A DNA stretch of 64,000 nucleotides from Streptomyces longhuiensis (GTDB lineage Bacteria; Actinomycetota; Actinomycetes; Streptomycetales; Streptomycetaceae): positions 744,001-808,000 of the forward strand of contig NZ_CP085173.1 in assembly GCF_020616555.1 (NCBI RefSeq). Reading direction: 5' to 3'. The position numbers and the translations under genes are program-made. Shown here piece by piece: positions 9,200-19,251 of this stretch (within the stretch, counting starts at the first letter, position 1; each line of letters starts with the position of its first letter). The notes beneath the pieces are model-generated. The model had not been told where the DNA came from and made no database searches. It worked only from the letters and a program-made list of their open reading frames with translations.

Positions 9200-9755
9200 A
9201 CTGCTCGTCGGCCGCCCACAACCCCTCCTGCCGGAACTGCCCCCCAGGCCCGGGCCCGTCTGCTCATGCGGATCAGCCGGAGGACGTAACGCGGCGCGGC
9301 ACATTGCAGAACGCCGCACCGTCCTCGTCGTGAGCGCTCGACCGGCGCGGCGGAACGCGGCAGTACGGCAAGGCGCCGTGCCAGGCGTGGGCCACCACAT
9401 CGAGGCACCCGCAGACGGCACCGTCGAGAGCTGCTGGTCCACATCGGCGACCGGGTGGACGCCCGACAGCCACTGCTGGTTCTGGCCTGAGCCGATGGCA
9501 GGACCACCCAGTGGGCGCCGTGCGCCCTATCAGCAATCATCTCTCCGCGGCGGGGATGTGATCATGCATCAGCCCGCGAGCATCATTGACGGCCCCTCCC
9601 CCCAGGACAGCCCGGATCACCTTGTGATCGCGGCGAGCCGGGCCGTTGCGCGCTATCTCTGCAGCGCCGACGCTCAAGACGGCGTGCCGGATCCGACCGC
9701 ATCTGCCGGAGTTGCCGACCGTTCAGAGGGCAGGTGTCGACCGCACGGCGAGCGG
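9200..9755. other. Intergenic region, no supported gene
   Basis: About 550 bp with several open frames but none with a conserved motif or a good ribosome site. An ATG at 9564 (MHQPASIIDGPSPQDSPDH) opens a frame that could be a short remnant. Confidence 0.4.
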
Positions 9756-10430
9756 TCAGTGCGGCCGGGGACGGAAGCGGCGCAGCCAGTCCTGGGTGTG
9801 GGTGATGTGCGCTCCCGCGGCGAGCGCGGCCGCCATGGGGTCGCGTGCCGCGATGGCCGCCGCGATAGCCCGGTGGCCCTTGTCGCTGTCCCGGCGGACC
9901 TCCTCGATCGAGTAAATGTCGTAGTGACTTCCGCGCGAGCGGAACACCTCGACCAGTGCGGCAAGTGACTCGTTCCCGCCCGCGTCGCAGATCCGCTGGT
10001 GGAAGCGGGCGTCCAGATCGCTCAGCGCGGTGTGGTCGGTCTCGCGCTCCATGGCTGCGAGCAACTCGGCCAGCTCGACGTCGAGTTCGGCCGTGGCGCG
10101 CGCTGCGGCCTGCCCGGCCGCGTGGGACTCCAGGACGCGGCGGATCTCGACGAGTTCGAGGAGGCCGTCCAGCGGGACCAGGTCCACGGTGGCGGCGAAG
10201 CCTCGCATCATCTCGGCCGGGCGCAATTGGGAGACGTAGGTGCCGGAGCCGTGCCGGGCCTGAAGCACGCCGAGCGCCTCGAGCTCGCGGACGGCCTCGC
10301 GCAGCGAGCCGCGGGAGGCTCCGAGCTGATCGCAGAGCGCGGGTTCCGCGGGCAGCTTCTGACCGGGCGTCAGCTCTCCGGAGGCGATCAGCCCCCTGAG
10401 CTGGGCAACTACGTCCTGTTTGGCAGCCAT
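9756..10430 (-). CDS. FadR-type GntR family regulator
   Basis: A 224-residue GntR regulator. The winged helix (KLPAEPALCDQLGASRGSLR ending in GTYVSQ) is followed by an FCD effector domain with metal-type His/Asp residues (DARFHQRI, GHRAI, GAHITHT). The ATG at 10430 has GGGGGAG just upstream. It is divergent from an aminotransferase-permease operon, so it likely controls that operon in response to an amino acid or organic acid. Confidence 0.9.
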   Translation of the reverse strand: MAAKQDVVAQLRGLIASGELTPGQKLPAEPALCDQLGASRGSLREAVRELEALGVLQARHGSGTYVSQLRPAEMMRGFAATVDLVPLDGLLELVEIRRVLESHAAGQAAARATAELDVELAELLAAMERETDHTALSDLDARFHQRICDAGGNESLAALVEVFRSRGSHYDIYSIEEVRRDSDKGHRAIAAAIAARDPMAAALAAGAHITHTQDWLRRFRPRPH

Positions 10431-10471
10431 CCGCTCCCCCGTTTCTCTGCGTGGCGAGACTATCGCCCCCA

Positions 10472-10486
10472 AGTCATCGTATGACT
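10472..10486. promoter_or_regulatory. Candidate GntR operator (AGTCAT-CGT-ATGACT)
   Basis: A 15-bp perfect dyad in the gap between the GntR gene and the aminotransferase gene. The short arms with a 3-bp centre are like other FadR-subfamily sites. Confidence 0.55.
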
Positions 10487-10576
10487 CTGCGCCATATCCA
10501 TTCCATCGCGCGTATCGATGCTGCTACTTTCCCACTGCCCAGAGAACTCATCGGACAACTTTGAGGGAACCTCGAC

Positions 10577-11785
10577 ATGCCTCAGGCGGACCTCCGTCCC
10601 CTCGCGCCGGAACCGGTACTCCGGCCGGACGGCCTCCCGGCGCTGGACGACTGGTCACTCGACCCAGCGGTACGACACCTCAACCACGGATCCTTCGGTG
10701 CGGTGCCGTCGGCGACCGGGGCCCGGCAGCAGGAACTGCGCGAGGAGGCCGAGCGCGACCCGGTCGCATGGTTCCGCCACCTGCCTGCACGCGTGGCGCA
10801 GGCCCGGAGCGCCATCGCCGACTGGCTGCACGCACCGCAGGAGGCGACGGCGCTGGTCCCCAACGCGAGTGCGGGCGTCACGGCCGTGCTGTCCTCGCTG
10901 CCGCTGCGCGCGGGTGAACGGATCGTGGTCACCGACCACGCCTACGGCGCCGTCGACATGGCGGTGCGGCGACATGCGGCACGGGCCGGCGCCAAGGTCG
11001 ACACCGTGCACATCCCGCTGGACGCGGACGCCGAGCAGAGCGCGGCACTGATGCGCGCGGCGGTGGACGCACACGACCGTACGACCCTGGTCGTGGTGGA
11101 CCACATCACCTCCGCCACCGCCCGACTGATGCCGGTTCAGCAGATCGCCGCGGACTGCCTCGAACGCGGCATCGCACTGCTGATCGACGGCGCGCACGCA
11201 CCCGGCATGCTCGCCGAGCCGCTGCGGGGCCTTGAGGGCACGTACTGGGTCGGGAACCTGCACAAATGGCCCTGCGCCCCGCGCGGTACCGCAGCGCTGG
11301 TCGCTCAGCCTGCCGATTCCGCCGATCGGCAGCGGCTGCACCCACCGATCGACTCCTGGGGCGCCCCGGACGACTACCCGCAGCGCTTCGACCAGCAAGG
11401 CACACTGGACCTGGCCGCCTGGCTGGCCACCCCCCACGCGCTGGACCTCATCGAGGACCGCTACGGCTGGGACGCAGCCCGGACCCACATGTCCACTCTC
11501 GCCGACTACGCCCAGCGGTACCTCGCAGAGCGATGGGGTGTCAGCCTCGACGGGCTTCCCCCTGAACCAGCTCCCACCATGCGACTGGTCCCACTCCCCC
11601 ACGGCATCGCCGCCGACCAGGACGCCGCACACGCGCTGCAGCACGCCATCGCCGACCGCCACGCCTGCGCCACATCCGTCACCACCTGGCGCGGCCGTGG
11701 GTTCCTTCGCCTGTCGGCCCATCTGTACAACACCCCTGCCGACTACCAGGACTTCGCCGACCGCTGCGACGTGCTCCACCCCTGA
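10577..11785 (+). CDS. Class V aminotransferase (isopenicillin-N epimerase-like)
   Basis: A 402-residue PLP enzyme of aminotransferase class V. The fold-type I motifs are present: NHGSFGAVP at residues 36-44, Asp204 in LLIDGAHAPG that pairs with the pyridine nitrogen, and the Schiff-base Lys230 in GNLHKWPCAPRG. This subgroup includes epimerases, desulfurases and lyases, so the reaction is not certain. Forty-two bases separate it from an amino-acid permease gene, which suggests joint uptake and conversion of one amino acid, controlled by the divergent GntR gene. Confidence 0.88.
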   Translation: MPQADLRPLAPEPVLRPDGLPALDDWSLDPAVRHLNHGSFGAVPSATGARQQELREEAERDPVAWFRHLPARVAQARSAIADWLHAPQEATALVPNASAGVTAVLSSLPLRAGERIVVTDHAYGAVDMAVRRHAARAGAKVDTVHIPLDADAEQSAALMRAAVDAHDRTTLVVVDHITSATARLMPVQQIAADCLERGIALLIDGAHAPGMLAEPLRGLEGTYWVGNLHKWPCAPRGTAALVAQPADSADRQRLHPPIDSWGAPDDYPQRFDQQGTLDLAAWLATPHALDLIEDRYGWDAARTHMSTLADYAQRYLAERWGVSLDGLPPEPAPTMRLVPLPHGIAADQDAAHALQHAIADRHACATSVTTWRGRGFLRLSAHLYNTPADYQDFADRCDVLHP

Positions 11786-11827
11786 CGCCCCCCAGACCGT
11801 GCACCACTTCACCCCCACAGGGACGCC

Positions 11828-13339
11828 ATGACGCGCAGAAAGTCGATCGAAGCCACCATGGCCGAAGCCGGCGCCGGCACCACCCGGCTCACCCGCGCAC
11901 TCGGCCCGCTCCAGATGACGCTGATGGGTATCGGCGTCACCGTGGGAGCCGGAATTTTCGTCCTCACCGGCACCGCCGCCGCCCGCTACGCCGGGCCGGG
12001 CATCGTGCTGTCCTACCTGCTCGGCGCCGTGGCCACCTTCCTGGTCGCGCTGTGCTACACCGAGTTCGCCAGTACGGTCCCGGTCGCAGGCAGTGCCTAC
12101 ACCTATGCCTACGTCTCACTCGGCGAACTCGTCGCCTGGATCATCGGCTGGGACCTGATCCTGGACATGACCATGGGCGCCGGAGCGGTGGCCACCGGCT
12201 GGTCCCAGTACTTCACCGACTTCCTGGGCACCTTCGGGGTGCACCTGCCATCGGCCATCGCCGGGCCGACCGCGACCGTGAACGTTCCCGCGGTGCTCGT
12301 CATACTCGTCCTCACCGCGATCCTGGCCTCGGGCATCCGCACCACCGCGCGGATCAACATGGCCATGACGCTGGTGAAACTGGCCGCCGTGGCCCTGTTC
12401 CTGGTCATCGGGGTGCAGCACCTGGACGCCGCGAACTGGTCGCCGTTCATCCCGGCCGCCAAGTCAGCCGCCGAGAGCGGAGGATTCTGGCAGGAGCCGA
12501 TCCTGAGCAGGCTCGGCCTCGGGTTGAACGCCAGCTTCGGCGCGGCGGGCGTGCTCACGGGCGGGGCCATCATCTTCGGCGCCTACTCCGGCTTCGACAT
12601 CATGGCGTCCGGCGCGGAAGAGGCCCGCGACCCGCGCCGCACCATGCCCCGCGCGCTCAGCGCCACGGTCGCGGTGTGCGCGCTGCTCTACGTGGCCGTC
12701 GCGCTGGTCGTCACGGGCATGCAGAACTACACCAAGCTCGACAACGCCGCGCCCATCACCGGTGCGCTGCAGGCGGTGGGCGCCCACTGGGCGACCCGGA
12801 TCATCGGCCTGGGCGCGATCTGCGGACTCACCACCGTCGTCATGATCATGATGCTGGGTCAGTCCCGGGTCTTCCTGGCCATGAGCCGCGACCGTCTGCT
12901 TCCGGAATGGTTCGCGCACGTGCACCCGGTCACCCGCAGCCCCCGCCGGATCGTCTGGCCCCTGGGTATCGCGGTGGCGCTCATGACCGCGCTGCTACCC
13001 ATCAACGACCTTGCCGAACTGGGCAATATCGGGATGCTCTTCTCCTTCATCATCGTCTGCCTCGGCGTCCTACGACTCAGGCGCACCCAACCCTCCCTGC
13101 CCCGAGGCTTCCGCACCCCCTGGGTACCGTTCGTCCCCGTTCTGGGCACCGTGCTCTGCGTGGTGCTGATCCTCAGTCTTCCGACCATCACGTGGGCCCG
13201 GTTCCTGGCCTGGATGGCCGCCGGTCTGGCCATCTATTTCCTTTGGGGCCGCCACAACAGCCGCTTCGCCTCCGCCGAGAAGACGTCGACATCAGAACGG
13301 GACGCGGAACTCAGTCCCGACCGGTCGGGCCGCGTGTGA
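11828..13339 (+). CDS. APC family amino-acid permease
   Basis: A 503-residue membrane transporter with about 12 to 14 hydrophobic segments. The APC signatures GIGVTVGAGIFVLTG in helix 1 and the later FGAYSGFDIMASGAEEARDP are clear, as in cationic amino-acid transporters. It is the second gene after the class V aminotransferase and probably imports that enzyme's substrate. The C-terminal tail is short and charged. Confidence 0.9.
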   Translation: MTRRKSIEATMAEAGAGTTRLTRALGPLQMTLMGIGVTVGAGIFVLTGTAAARYAGPGIVLSYLLGAVATFLVALCYTEFASTVPVAGSAYTYAYVSLGELVAWIIGWDLILDMTMGAGAVATGWSQYFTDFLGTFGVHLPSAIAGPTATVNVPAVLVILVLTAILASGIRTTARINMAMTLVKLAAVALFLVIGVQHLDAANWSPFIPAAKSAAESGGFWQEPILSRLGLGLNASFGAAGVLTGGAIIFGAYSGFDIMASGAEEARDPRRTMPRALSATVAVCALLYVAVALVVTGMQNYTKLDNAAPITGALQAVGAHWATRIIGLGAICGLTTVVMIMMLGQSRVFLAMSRDRLLPEWFAHVHPVTRSPRRIVWPLGIAVALMTALLPINDLAELGNIGMLFSFIIVCLGVLRLRRTQPSLPRGFRTPWVPFVPVLGTVLCVVLILSLPTITWARFLAWMAAGLAIYFLWGRHNSRFASAEKTSTSERDAELSPDRSGRV

Positions 13340-13851
13340 GCCCCGCAACGCGGCGCCGAGCGAGTGGCCCCAGGCCTGTGGTGGTCGGTGGAACGGTGAC
13401 GCCGGTCCCGGAGTGATGACAGAGAACGGTGAGGGGCAGTCCGCAGCACTTCGGGCGCCATAGAGCGGCCGAAGGTCGACGGCACTGCCCCTCGCTGTTC
13501 TTCGAACCGCCCCGCGCTGGACGACGCGACGGCCCCGGGCGGGGCTGAGCTGAGCTGAGCTTCGAGGGCGTCGGCACGTTCGAGTCGCTCTACGGGATCG
13601 CCCTCCGCACCGAACTGCAACACCGCCTGACCCCGGAGCCAGGCGCGCCGCGGTTCCTCAACGACGGGTGCACCCTTCGGAATCGGTGACCACGCCTGGG
13701 CGCCGCGTGGTGGGCGCGAGGGCCGACCGTGACATCGACGATCCGTTACGTCGGCAGTCCGTGACGTCCGTCCACCAGACCTAGGATGAGGGCGCGGGCC
13801 GCCGCCCGCCTCGATCGGCGGGCGCATCCGCGCCCAGGAGACGTGAAGAGA
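13340..13851. other. Intergenic region with inverted repeat and a gene fragment
   Basis: About 510 bp without an intact gene. It holds a long imperfect inverted repeat (13424-13500), a short GAGCT tandem (about 13543-13560) and a decayed reading frame near 13553-13689 (FESLYGIALRTELQHRL...PRFLNDG) that looks like part of a ROK-type kinase or similar. That assignment is weak. Confidence 0.4.
13424..13500. terminator. Nested inverted repeat, possible terminator
   Basis: Outer arms GAACGGTGAGGGGCAGT (13424-13440) and its near complement (13484-13500, two mismatches) enclose inner arms CTTCGG/CCGAAG. It may terminate the permease operon, but it is longer than a usual terminator and could be an element end. 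Confidence 0.45.
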
Positions 13852-14895
13852 GTGCGAACCGCAGTGCCCCAGCCCGGCAGTCCGGCCCGCCCCGGCACCA
13901 CACCGCCCACGATGCGGGACGTCGCCGCACGGGCCCAGGTGAGCGCCATGACGGTCTCGCGCGTCCTCAAGGACGACGAGCGCGTGAGCCCCGCTACCCG
14001 GGCCAAGGTGCTCACGGCGGTGGAAGAGCTCGGCTACCGGCGCAACGAGGTGGCCCGCAACCTTCGTCTCGGCAAGCACAGCGGCATGATCGGACTCGTC
14101 GTCACCAACCTGGCGAACCCCTTCTACTCCCGCCTCGCCCTGGGCGCCGAACAGGTCGCGGAGGAACACGGCCTGCGTCTCGTCCTCGGCAACACCGCCG
14201 AACAGGTCAAGCGCGAGCAGGAGTTGGTCGAGGACCTGGTGTCCCGACGGGTGGACGGCATGATCGTCGTCCCGGCCGGCGCCTCACAACGCCACCTCGC
14301 CCCGGAAGTGCTCGGCCCCACCCCGGTCGTCCTCGCGGGTCGCCCGCCCGCCGGTATCGAGGCCGACACCGTCCTCGTCGACGACTTCGGAGGGGCTCAC
14401 GCGGCCACCGCCCGGCTGATCGCCGACGGTCACCGCTCCATCGGCTTCGTCGGCAATCCACCCGCTCTGTTCACCGGCGCGGAGCGCTTCCGAGGCTACC
14501 GGGCGGCCCACGAGGAGGCCGGACTGACCCCCCGCGAGGAATGGATCAGCAAGGGCTCGTACGACATCCCCGGGGCCGAGGCGGCGGCGCGTCAACTCCT
14601 CGACCGCACGGACGCACCGACAGCGCTGTTCTGCACGAACAACCGCATCACTCTCGGCGCCTACCGTGCCGTGCGGGGCCTGCGCAGCGGCACCGCACTT
14701 GCCGCATTCGACGACTTCGAGATGGCAGACCTGCTGGACGTGCCGGTCACCGTCGTCGCCTATGACGCCGACGAAGTAGGACGCCGCGCCGCCCGTCTGC
14801 TGCTCGACCGCATCGGCGAGAACCCGGCCACGCCACAGCAGCCGCCCCGCAGGACGGTCGTCCCCACTCACATCGTGCACCACACGGGCGCCTGA
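13852..14895 (+). CDS. LacI family transcriptional regulator
   Basis: A 347-residue LacI/GalR regulator with MRDVAARAQVSAMTVSRVLK as the DNA-reading domain and YRRNEVARNLRLGKHS as hinge, followed by a sugar-binding-type core. The start is ambiguous: GTG at 13852 (AGGAG eleven bases upstream) is chosen, with GTG at 13843 and ATG at 13786 possible. The inducer and target are unknown; no transport or catabolic gene adjoins it. Confidence 0.88.
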   Translation: MRTAVPQPGSPARPGTTPPTMRDVAARAQVSAMTVSRVLKDDERVSPATRAKVLTAVEELGYRRNEVARNLRLGKHSGMIGLVVTNLANPFYSRLALGAEQVAEEHGLRLVLGNTAEQVKREQELVEDLVSRRVDGMIVVPAGASQRHLAPEVLGPTPVVLAGRPPAGIEADTVLVDDFGGAHAATARLIADGHRSIGFVGNPPALFTGAERFRGYRAAHEEAGLTPREEWISKGSYDIPGAEAAARQLLDRTDAPTALFCTNNRITLGAYRAVRGLRSGTALAAFDDFEMADLLDVPVTVVAYDADEVGRRAARLLLDRIGENPATPQQPPRRTVVPTHIVHHTGA

Positions 14896-15021
14896 CCTCA
14901 CAGGGGTCACCGCCCGGCACATGCCCAACTCGAAGTCACTTGCAGAGGGACGCATGTCGCGTCGGTCGTAAGTACTGGTCGGCACCCGCCGCACACGGGC
15001 CGCACCCTGCGAGCGCGAACC

Positions 15022-15225
15022 CTACCCAGGCAGTTCCGTGCGCTCCCACCACTCGTACACGGGCAACAGACCCTGCGAGGTCTCCTCCTGACGTGTCGTG
15101 ACCTTGAAGTGCTCGTACCCCCCGCGGAAGGGCACTTTGATGTCGATTCCAGGTGTGGAGACGGAGACGATCCGCTCAGGAAGATCGTCAGGACCGCCCT
15201 CGAGAACTGCTTTCGCGTCGACCAT
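15022..15225 (-). CDS. DUF5988 family small protein (copy 1)
   Basis: A 67-residue protein starting MVDAKAVLEGGPDDLPERIV and ending VYEWWERTELPG, the profile of the small DUF5988 family of Streptomyces. GGGGAAG lies upstream of the ATG at 15225. A close paralogue is at 50398-50604. Function unknown. It is transcribed away from dnaE. Confidence 0.75.
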   Translation of the reverse strand: MVDAKAVLEGGPDDLPERIVSVSTPGIDIKVPFRGGYEHFKVTTRQEETSQGLLPVYEWWERTELPG

Positions 15226-15654
15226 GACCAGATCTTCCCCGCAGGCCCGACCGGCTCCTTCATGACGCGCCGACCCGTCTGCCACTCCCCGAGGTTCCTG
15301 GAGGGCAGTGGCGCGGCGGCCGAAGCCGCAACCTGCGGATGCGACTCCAGTCGGGCGGCGCCAACTGGTCTCATCCCGACGCAGCACGGCCGCTCCGGCT
15401 CCTGCCTGGAACGAGCATGGTCCGCAGGGGTAGGCCGTAGAGCCTGCCGCTGGAGAACCCCCGTCCGCGGTGGGGGGATACGACTGTCGACCGCGTGTTG
15501 CGAGTCGCGTGTCGCGACGGTTCTGGGCCATAGCGAGAGGTCATCGGCGTGCCTCGATTCCGGCCCCTCATGGGGTGCGTCAAGCAAGCAATCTGATCTC
15601 CCCAGAGGCATAGAGTGAGGGCTTCCCGCGACCTGCTTCGGAGGTGTCCGCCCG
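15226..15654. other. Intergenic region, no gene seen
   Basis: About 430 bp between the DUF5988 gene and dnaE. It must carry both divergent promoters; no dyad or conserved box stands out. Confidence 0.5.
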
Positions 15655-18600
15655 GTGGCCGATAGCTTTGTTCACCTGCACAATCACACCGAATACTCGA
15701 TGCTCGACGGCGCTCAGAAGCTGAAGCCGATGTTCGCCGAAGTCGAGCGGCAGGGCATGCCCGCGGTCGCCATGAGTGACCACGGAAACATGTTCGGTGC
15801 GTACGAGTTCCACAAGGTGTCCACGGGCTTCAACGGCGTCAAGCCGATCATCGGGATCGAGGCGTACGTCGCCCCTTCCTCGCGGCGTAATCGGAAGCAG
15901 GAGTTCTGGGGGCCCGGCGGGCAGCGGGCCATGTCGGACGGCGGCGAAGGCTCGAAGGACGTCAGCGGCGGCGGGCGCTTCACGCACATGACGATGTGGG
16001 CGCAGAACGTGGCCGGTCTGCGCAATCTGTTCTACCTGTCCACCGAGGCCTCGTATTCGGGCCAGTTCCCGGCCGGCAAGCCGCGCATGGACAGGGAGCT
16101 GATCAGCGAGCACGCCGAGGGAATCATCGCGACGACCGGATGTCCGTCCGGTGCGATCCAGACCCGGCTGCGTCTGAAGCAGTACGACGAGGCGCGCGAG
16201 GTCGCAGCCGCGTACCAGGACATTTTCGGCCGGGAGAACTACTTCCTCGAGCTGATGGATCACGGCCTGTCCATCGAGCGGGACGTCCGCGACGGATTGC
16301 TGCGCCTGGCCAAGGACTTGAAGATCCCACTCCTTGCCACCAACGACGCCCACTACATCCACGCGGACCAGGCCGACGCACACGACAACCTGCTGTGCAT
16401 CGGCGTCGGCAAGAACAAGGCCGACGAGAAACGCTTCCGGTTCTCCGGTAACGACTACTACCTGAAGACCGCGGAGCAGATGCGCGATCTCTTCTCCGAG
16501 ATGCCGGAGGCCTGCGACAACACGCTCCTGATCGCGGAGCGCGTCGAGTCGTACGACGAGGTCTTCGACAACATCGACGAGATGCCGCAGTTCCCTGACG
16601 TCCCCGAAGGGGAGACGCAGGAGTCGTGGCTGCGCAAAGAGGTCATGAAGGGCCTCGTCATGCGCTACGGCGACCCCGTCCCGGCCGAGGTCCTCGAGCG
16701 TTTCGAGACCGAGATGACGGTCATCGGCCCGATGGGGTTCTCCTCGTACTTCCTCGTCGTCGCCGACATCTGCAAGTACGCGCGCGACAACAAGGTGCCT
16801 GTGGGGCCGGGCCGTGGATCGGCCACCGGATCGATCGTGGCGTATGCGACGCGCATCACCGAGCTGTGTCCCCTGGAACACGGCCTGCTGTTCGAGCGGT
16901 TCCTCAACCCCGAGCGCATCAACCCGCCGGATGTGGACCTCGACTTCGACGACCGCCAGCGCGACTTCATGGTCCGCTACGTCGTCGAGAAGTACGGCGA
17001 CGAGTACACCGCCATGGTCAACACCTTCGGCAAGATCAAGGCCAAGAACGCGATCAAGGACAGCTCGCGCATCCTCGGCTACCCCTTCCAGCACGGCGAG
17101 CGCATCACCAAAGCCCTGCCCGACGACATCATGGGCAAGTCCATCCCGCTGGACGGAATCTTCGACTCCTCACACCCCCGCTACGGCGAGTGCGGCGAGA
17201 TCCGGCAGATGTACGAGAACGAGCCGGACGTCAAGAAGGTCGTCGACACGGCCAAGGGCGTCGAGGGCCTGACCCGCGGCACCGGCGTGCACGCGGCCGC
17301 GGTCATTCTGTCCAAGACCAAGCTGACCGACCGGATCCCGCTGCACATGCGGGCCAAGGACGGCGTCAAGATCACCGGGTTCGACTACCCAAGCTGCGAA
17401 GACATGGGCTTGGTGAAGATGGACTTCCTGGGGCTACGGAACCTGGGAGTCATCGACCACGCCATCCAGAACATCCGCGAGAACCGCGCTGTTCACCTGG
17501 CAACCGTCGACCCGGGCAACGGCGACACGAGCCAGGTCGTCATCCCGCTCGACGACAAGACCACCTACGAGCTCCTGGCCTCCGGCGATACCTTCGGCGT
17601 CTTCCAGCTCGACGGCGGGGGCATGCGGACCCTGCTCAAGGCGATGGAGCCGACCCGGTTCGAAGACATCGCGGCCGCCCTCGCGCTGTACCGCCCTGGC
17701 CCGATGGCCGCGAACGCACACATGAACTACGCGCACCGCAAAACGGGGCGCCAGGAAATCCAGCCGATTCACCCTGAACTCGAGGAAGCCCTGGAGCCGA
17801 TCCTCGGCAACACGTTCCACCTGCTCATCTACCAAGAGCAGATCATGGCGATCGCCCGGCAACTCGCCGGATACACGCTCGGCGGCGCCGACCTGCTGCG
17901 CCGCGCGATGGGCAAGAAGAAGCCAGAGGTGCTGGCCGCCGAGTGGGAGAAGTTCCACGCCGGCATGCGGGGCAACGACTACTCCGAGGAGTCCATCAAA
18001 GCCCTGTGGGACGTCATGCTCCCGTTCTCCGGCTATGCGTTCAACAAGTCCCACACCGCCGGATACGGGCTTGTCTCCTACTGGACGGCCTACCTGAAGG
18101 CCAACTATCCGGCCGAGTACATGGCCGCGCTGCTCACCTCCGTCGGGGACGACAAAGACAAGGCCGGTATCTATCTGGCGGACGCCCGCAAGATGGGCGT
18201 CACCGTCCTGCAGCCGGACGTCAACGAATCGGTCGCCGAGTTCGCGGCCATCGGCGACGACGTCCGCTTCGGCCTGCGGTCGGTCCGCAACGTCGGCGAC
18301 AACGTCATCGAGTCGGTCATCGCAGGACGTAAGGCCGGCGGGAAGTTCAGCAACTTCGCCGACTTCCTGGACAAGGTCGACCTGCCCGCGCTCAACAAGC
18401 GCGCCATCGAGTCTCTGATCAAGGCCGGTGCCTTCGACTCGCTCGGCCACAGCCGTAAGGGCCTCTCCGCGGCCCACGAGTACGCCATCGACGCGGTCGT
18501 ACCCGTGAAGAAGGCCGCGGCGTACGGGCAGGACGATCTGTTCGCCGGCCAGGGCGAAGACGGCGACGACAGCCAGACCTTCGGCGTCGACATCAAGCTC

Positions 18601-19251
18601 GACGAAAGCGAATGGCCCCGCAAGCAACTCCTGTCGACGGAGCGGGAGATGCTCGGCATGTACGTCTCCGCGCACCCGCTGGACGGCACCGAGAACATCC
18701 TGGCCGCCAACCGGGACACCACGATCCCCGAACTGATCGCCTCCGGCCGCACCGAAGGCGTCGTACGCCTCGCCGGACTCATCACCAGCGTGCAGCCCAA
18801 GATGACCAAGCAGGGAAACCCCTGGGCGATCGTCAACTTGGCTGACCGCGACGGCCAACTGGAAGTACTTTTCTTCCCCGCGACGTACACGCTCGTCATG
18901 GGCGCACTCGTCGAGGACAGCGTGATCTCCGTCCAGGGCCGCATCAACGACCGGGACGGCACGATCAACCTGGCCGGTCAGGAGCTCCAGGTCCTCGACG
19001 TGACCTCCGCCGAACGCAGCGGTGTCGCCCCGATCCAACTCCATCTGCCGTACCACCGGGTCAACGACCCATCCGTACGCGAGCTGAAGCGCATCCTTCA
19101 TGCGCACCCCGGGCCCAATCCTGTCCGCCTGAGCATTCAGGGACCACGCAAGACGACGGTCTACGTACTCCAGGACACCGTCGACGCAGGATCGATCGCG
19201 TCCGACATCAAGGGCACGTTCGGTCAGGACACATGGCAGGGCGTCACGTGA
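15655..19251 (+). CDS. dnaE: DNA polymerase III alpha subunit (DnaE type)
   Basis: A 1198-residue replicative-type polymerase. It has an N-terminal PHP domain (HLHNHTEYSMLDGA at residues 7-20, then SDHGN, TGCPSG and NDAHY), the polymerase palm with catalytic aspartates in PDVDLDFDD (about 425-433), a tandem helix-hairpin-helix region, an internal clamp-binding motif QDDLF (residues 959-963) and an OB domain near 1035-1115. The GTG start has GGAGG nine bases upstream. It is DnaE1-like by length and architecture. No imuA or imuB genes adjoin it, so nothing points to a mutasome DnaE2. It overlaps a DUF6300 gene. Whether it is the main or an extra dnaE cannot be told from this window. Confidence 0.93.
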   Translation: MADSFVHLHNHTEYSMLDGAQKLKPMFAEVERQGMPAVAMSDHGNMFGAYEFHKVSTGFNGVKPIIGIEAYVAPSSRRNRKQEFWGPGGQRAMSDGGEGSKDVSGGGRFTHMTMWAQNVAGLRNLFYLSTEASYSGQFPAGKPRMDRELISEHAEGIIATTGCPSGAIQTRLRLKQYDEAREVAAAYQDIFGRENYFLELMDHGLSIERDVRDGLLRLAKDLKIPLLATNDAHYIHADQADAHDNLLCIGVGKNKADEKRFRFSGNDYYLKTAEQMRDLFSEMPEACDNTLLIAERVESYDEVFDNIDEMPQFPDVPEGETQESWLRKEVMKGLVMRYGDPVPAEVLERFETEMTVIGPMGFSSYFLVVADICKYARDNKVPVGPGRGSATGSIVAYATRITELCPLEHGLLFERFLNPERINPPDVDLDFDDRQRDFMVRYVVEKYGDEYTAMVNTFGKIKAKNAIKDSSRILGYPFQHGERITKALPDDIMGKSIPLDGIFDSSHPRYGECGEIRQMYENEPDVKKVVDTAKGVEGLTRGTGVHAAAVILSKTKLTDRIPLHMRAKDGVKITGFDYPSCEDMGLVKMDFLGLRNLGVIDHAIQNIRENRAVHLATVDPGNGDTSQVVIPLDDKTTYELLASGDTFGVFQLDGGGMRTLLKAMEPTRFEDIAAALALYRPGPMAANAHMNYAHRKTGRQEIQPIHPELEEALEPILGNTFHLLIYQEQIMAIARQLAGYTLGGADLLRRAMGKKKPEVLAAEWEKFHAGMRGNDYSEESIKALWDVMLPFSGYAFNKSHTAGYGLVSYWTAYLKANYPAEYMAALLTSVGDDKDKAGIYLADARKMGVTVLQPDVNESVAEFAAIGDDVRFGLRSVRNVGDNVIESVIAGRKAGGKFSNFADFLDKVDLPALNKRAIESLIKAGAFDSLGHSRKGLSAAHEYAIDAVVPVKKAAAYGQDDLFAGQGEDGDDSQTFGVDIKLDESEWPRKQLLSTEREMLGMYVSAHPLDGTENILAANRDTTIPELIASGRTEGVVRLAGLITSVQPKMTKQGNPWAIVNLADRDGQLEVLFFPATYTLVMGALVEDSVISVQGRINDRDGTINLAGQELQVLDVTSAERSGVAPIQLHLPYHRVNDPSVRELKRILHAHPGPNPVRLSIQGPRKTTVYVLQDTVDAGSIASDIKGTFGQDTWQGVT

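Noticed and set aside
9273..9540. Minus-strand frames upstream of the VOC gene
   Set aside because: No motif, no ribosome site, and several competing frames.
15580..19107. Long open frames on the strand opposite dnaE (504 and 557 codons)
   Set aside because: They mirror the codon bias of the high-GC dnaE gene. Their translations have no conserved motif and no ribosome sites.
15655..19251. DnaE2/ImuC error-prone polymerase
   Set aside because: The PHP motif, length and QDDLF clamp motif look like DnaE1, and no imuA or imuB genes are nearby.
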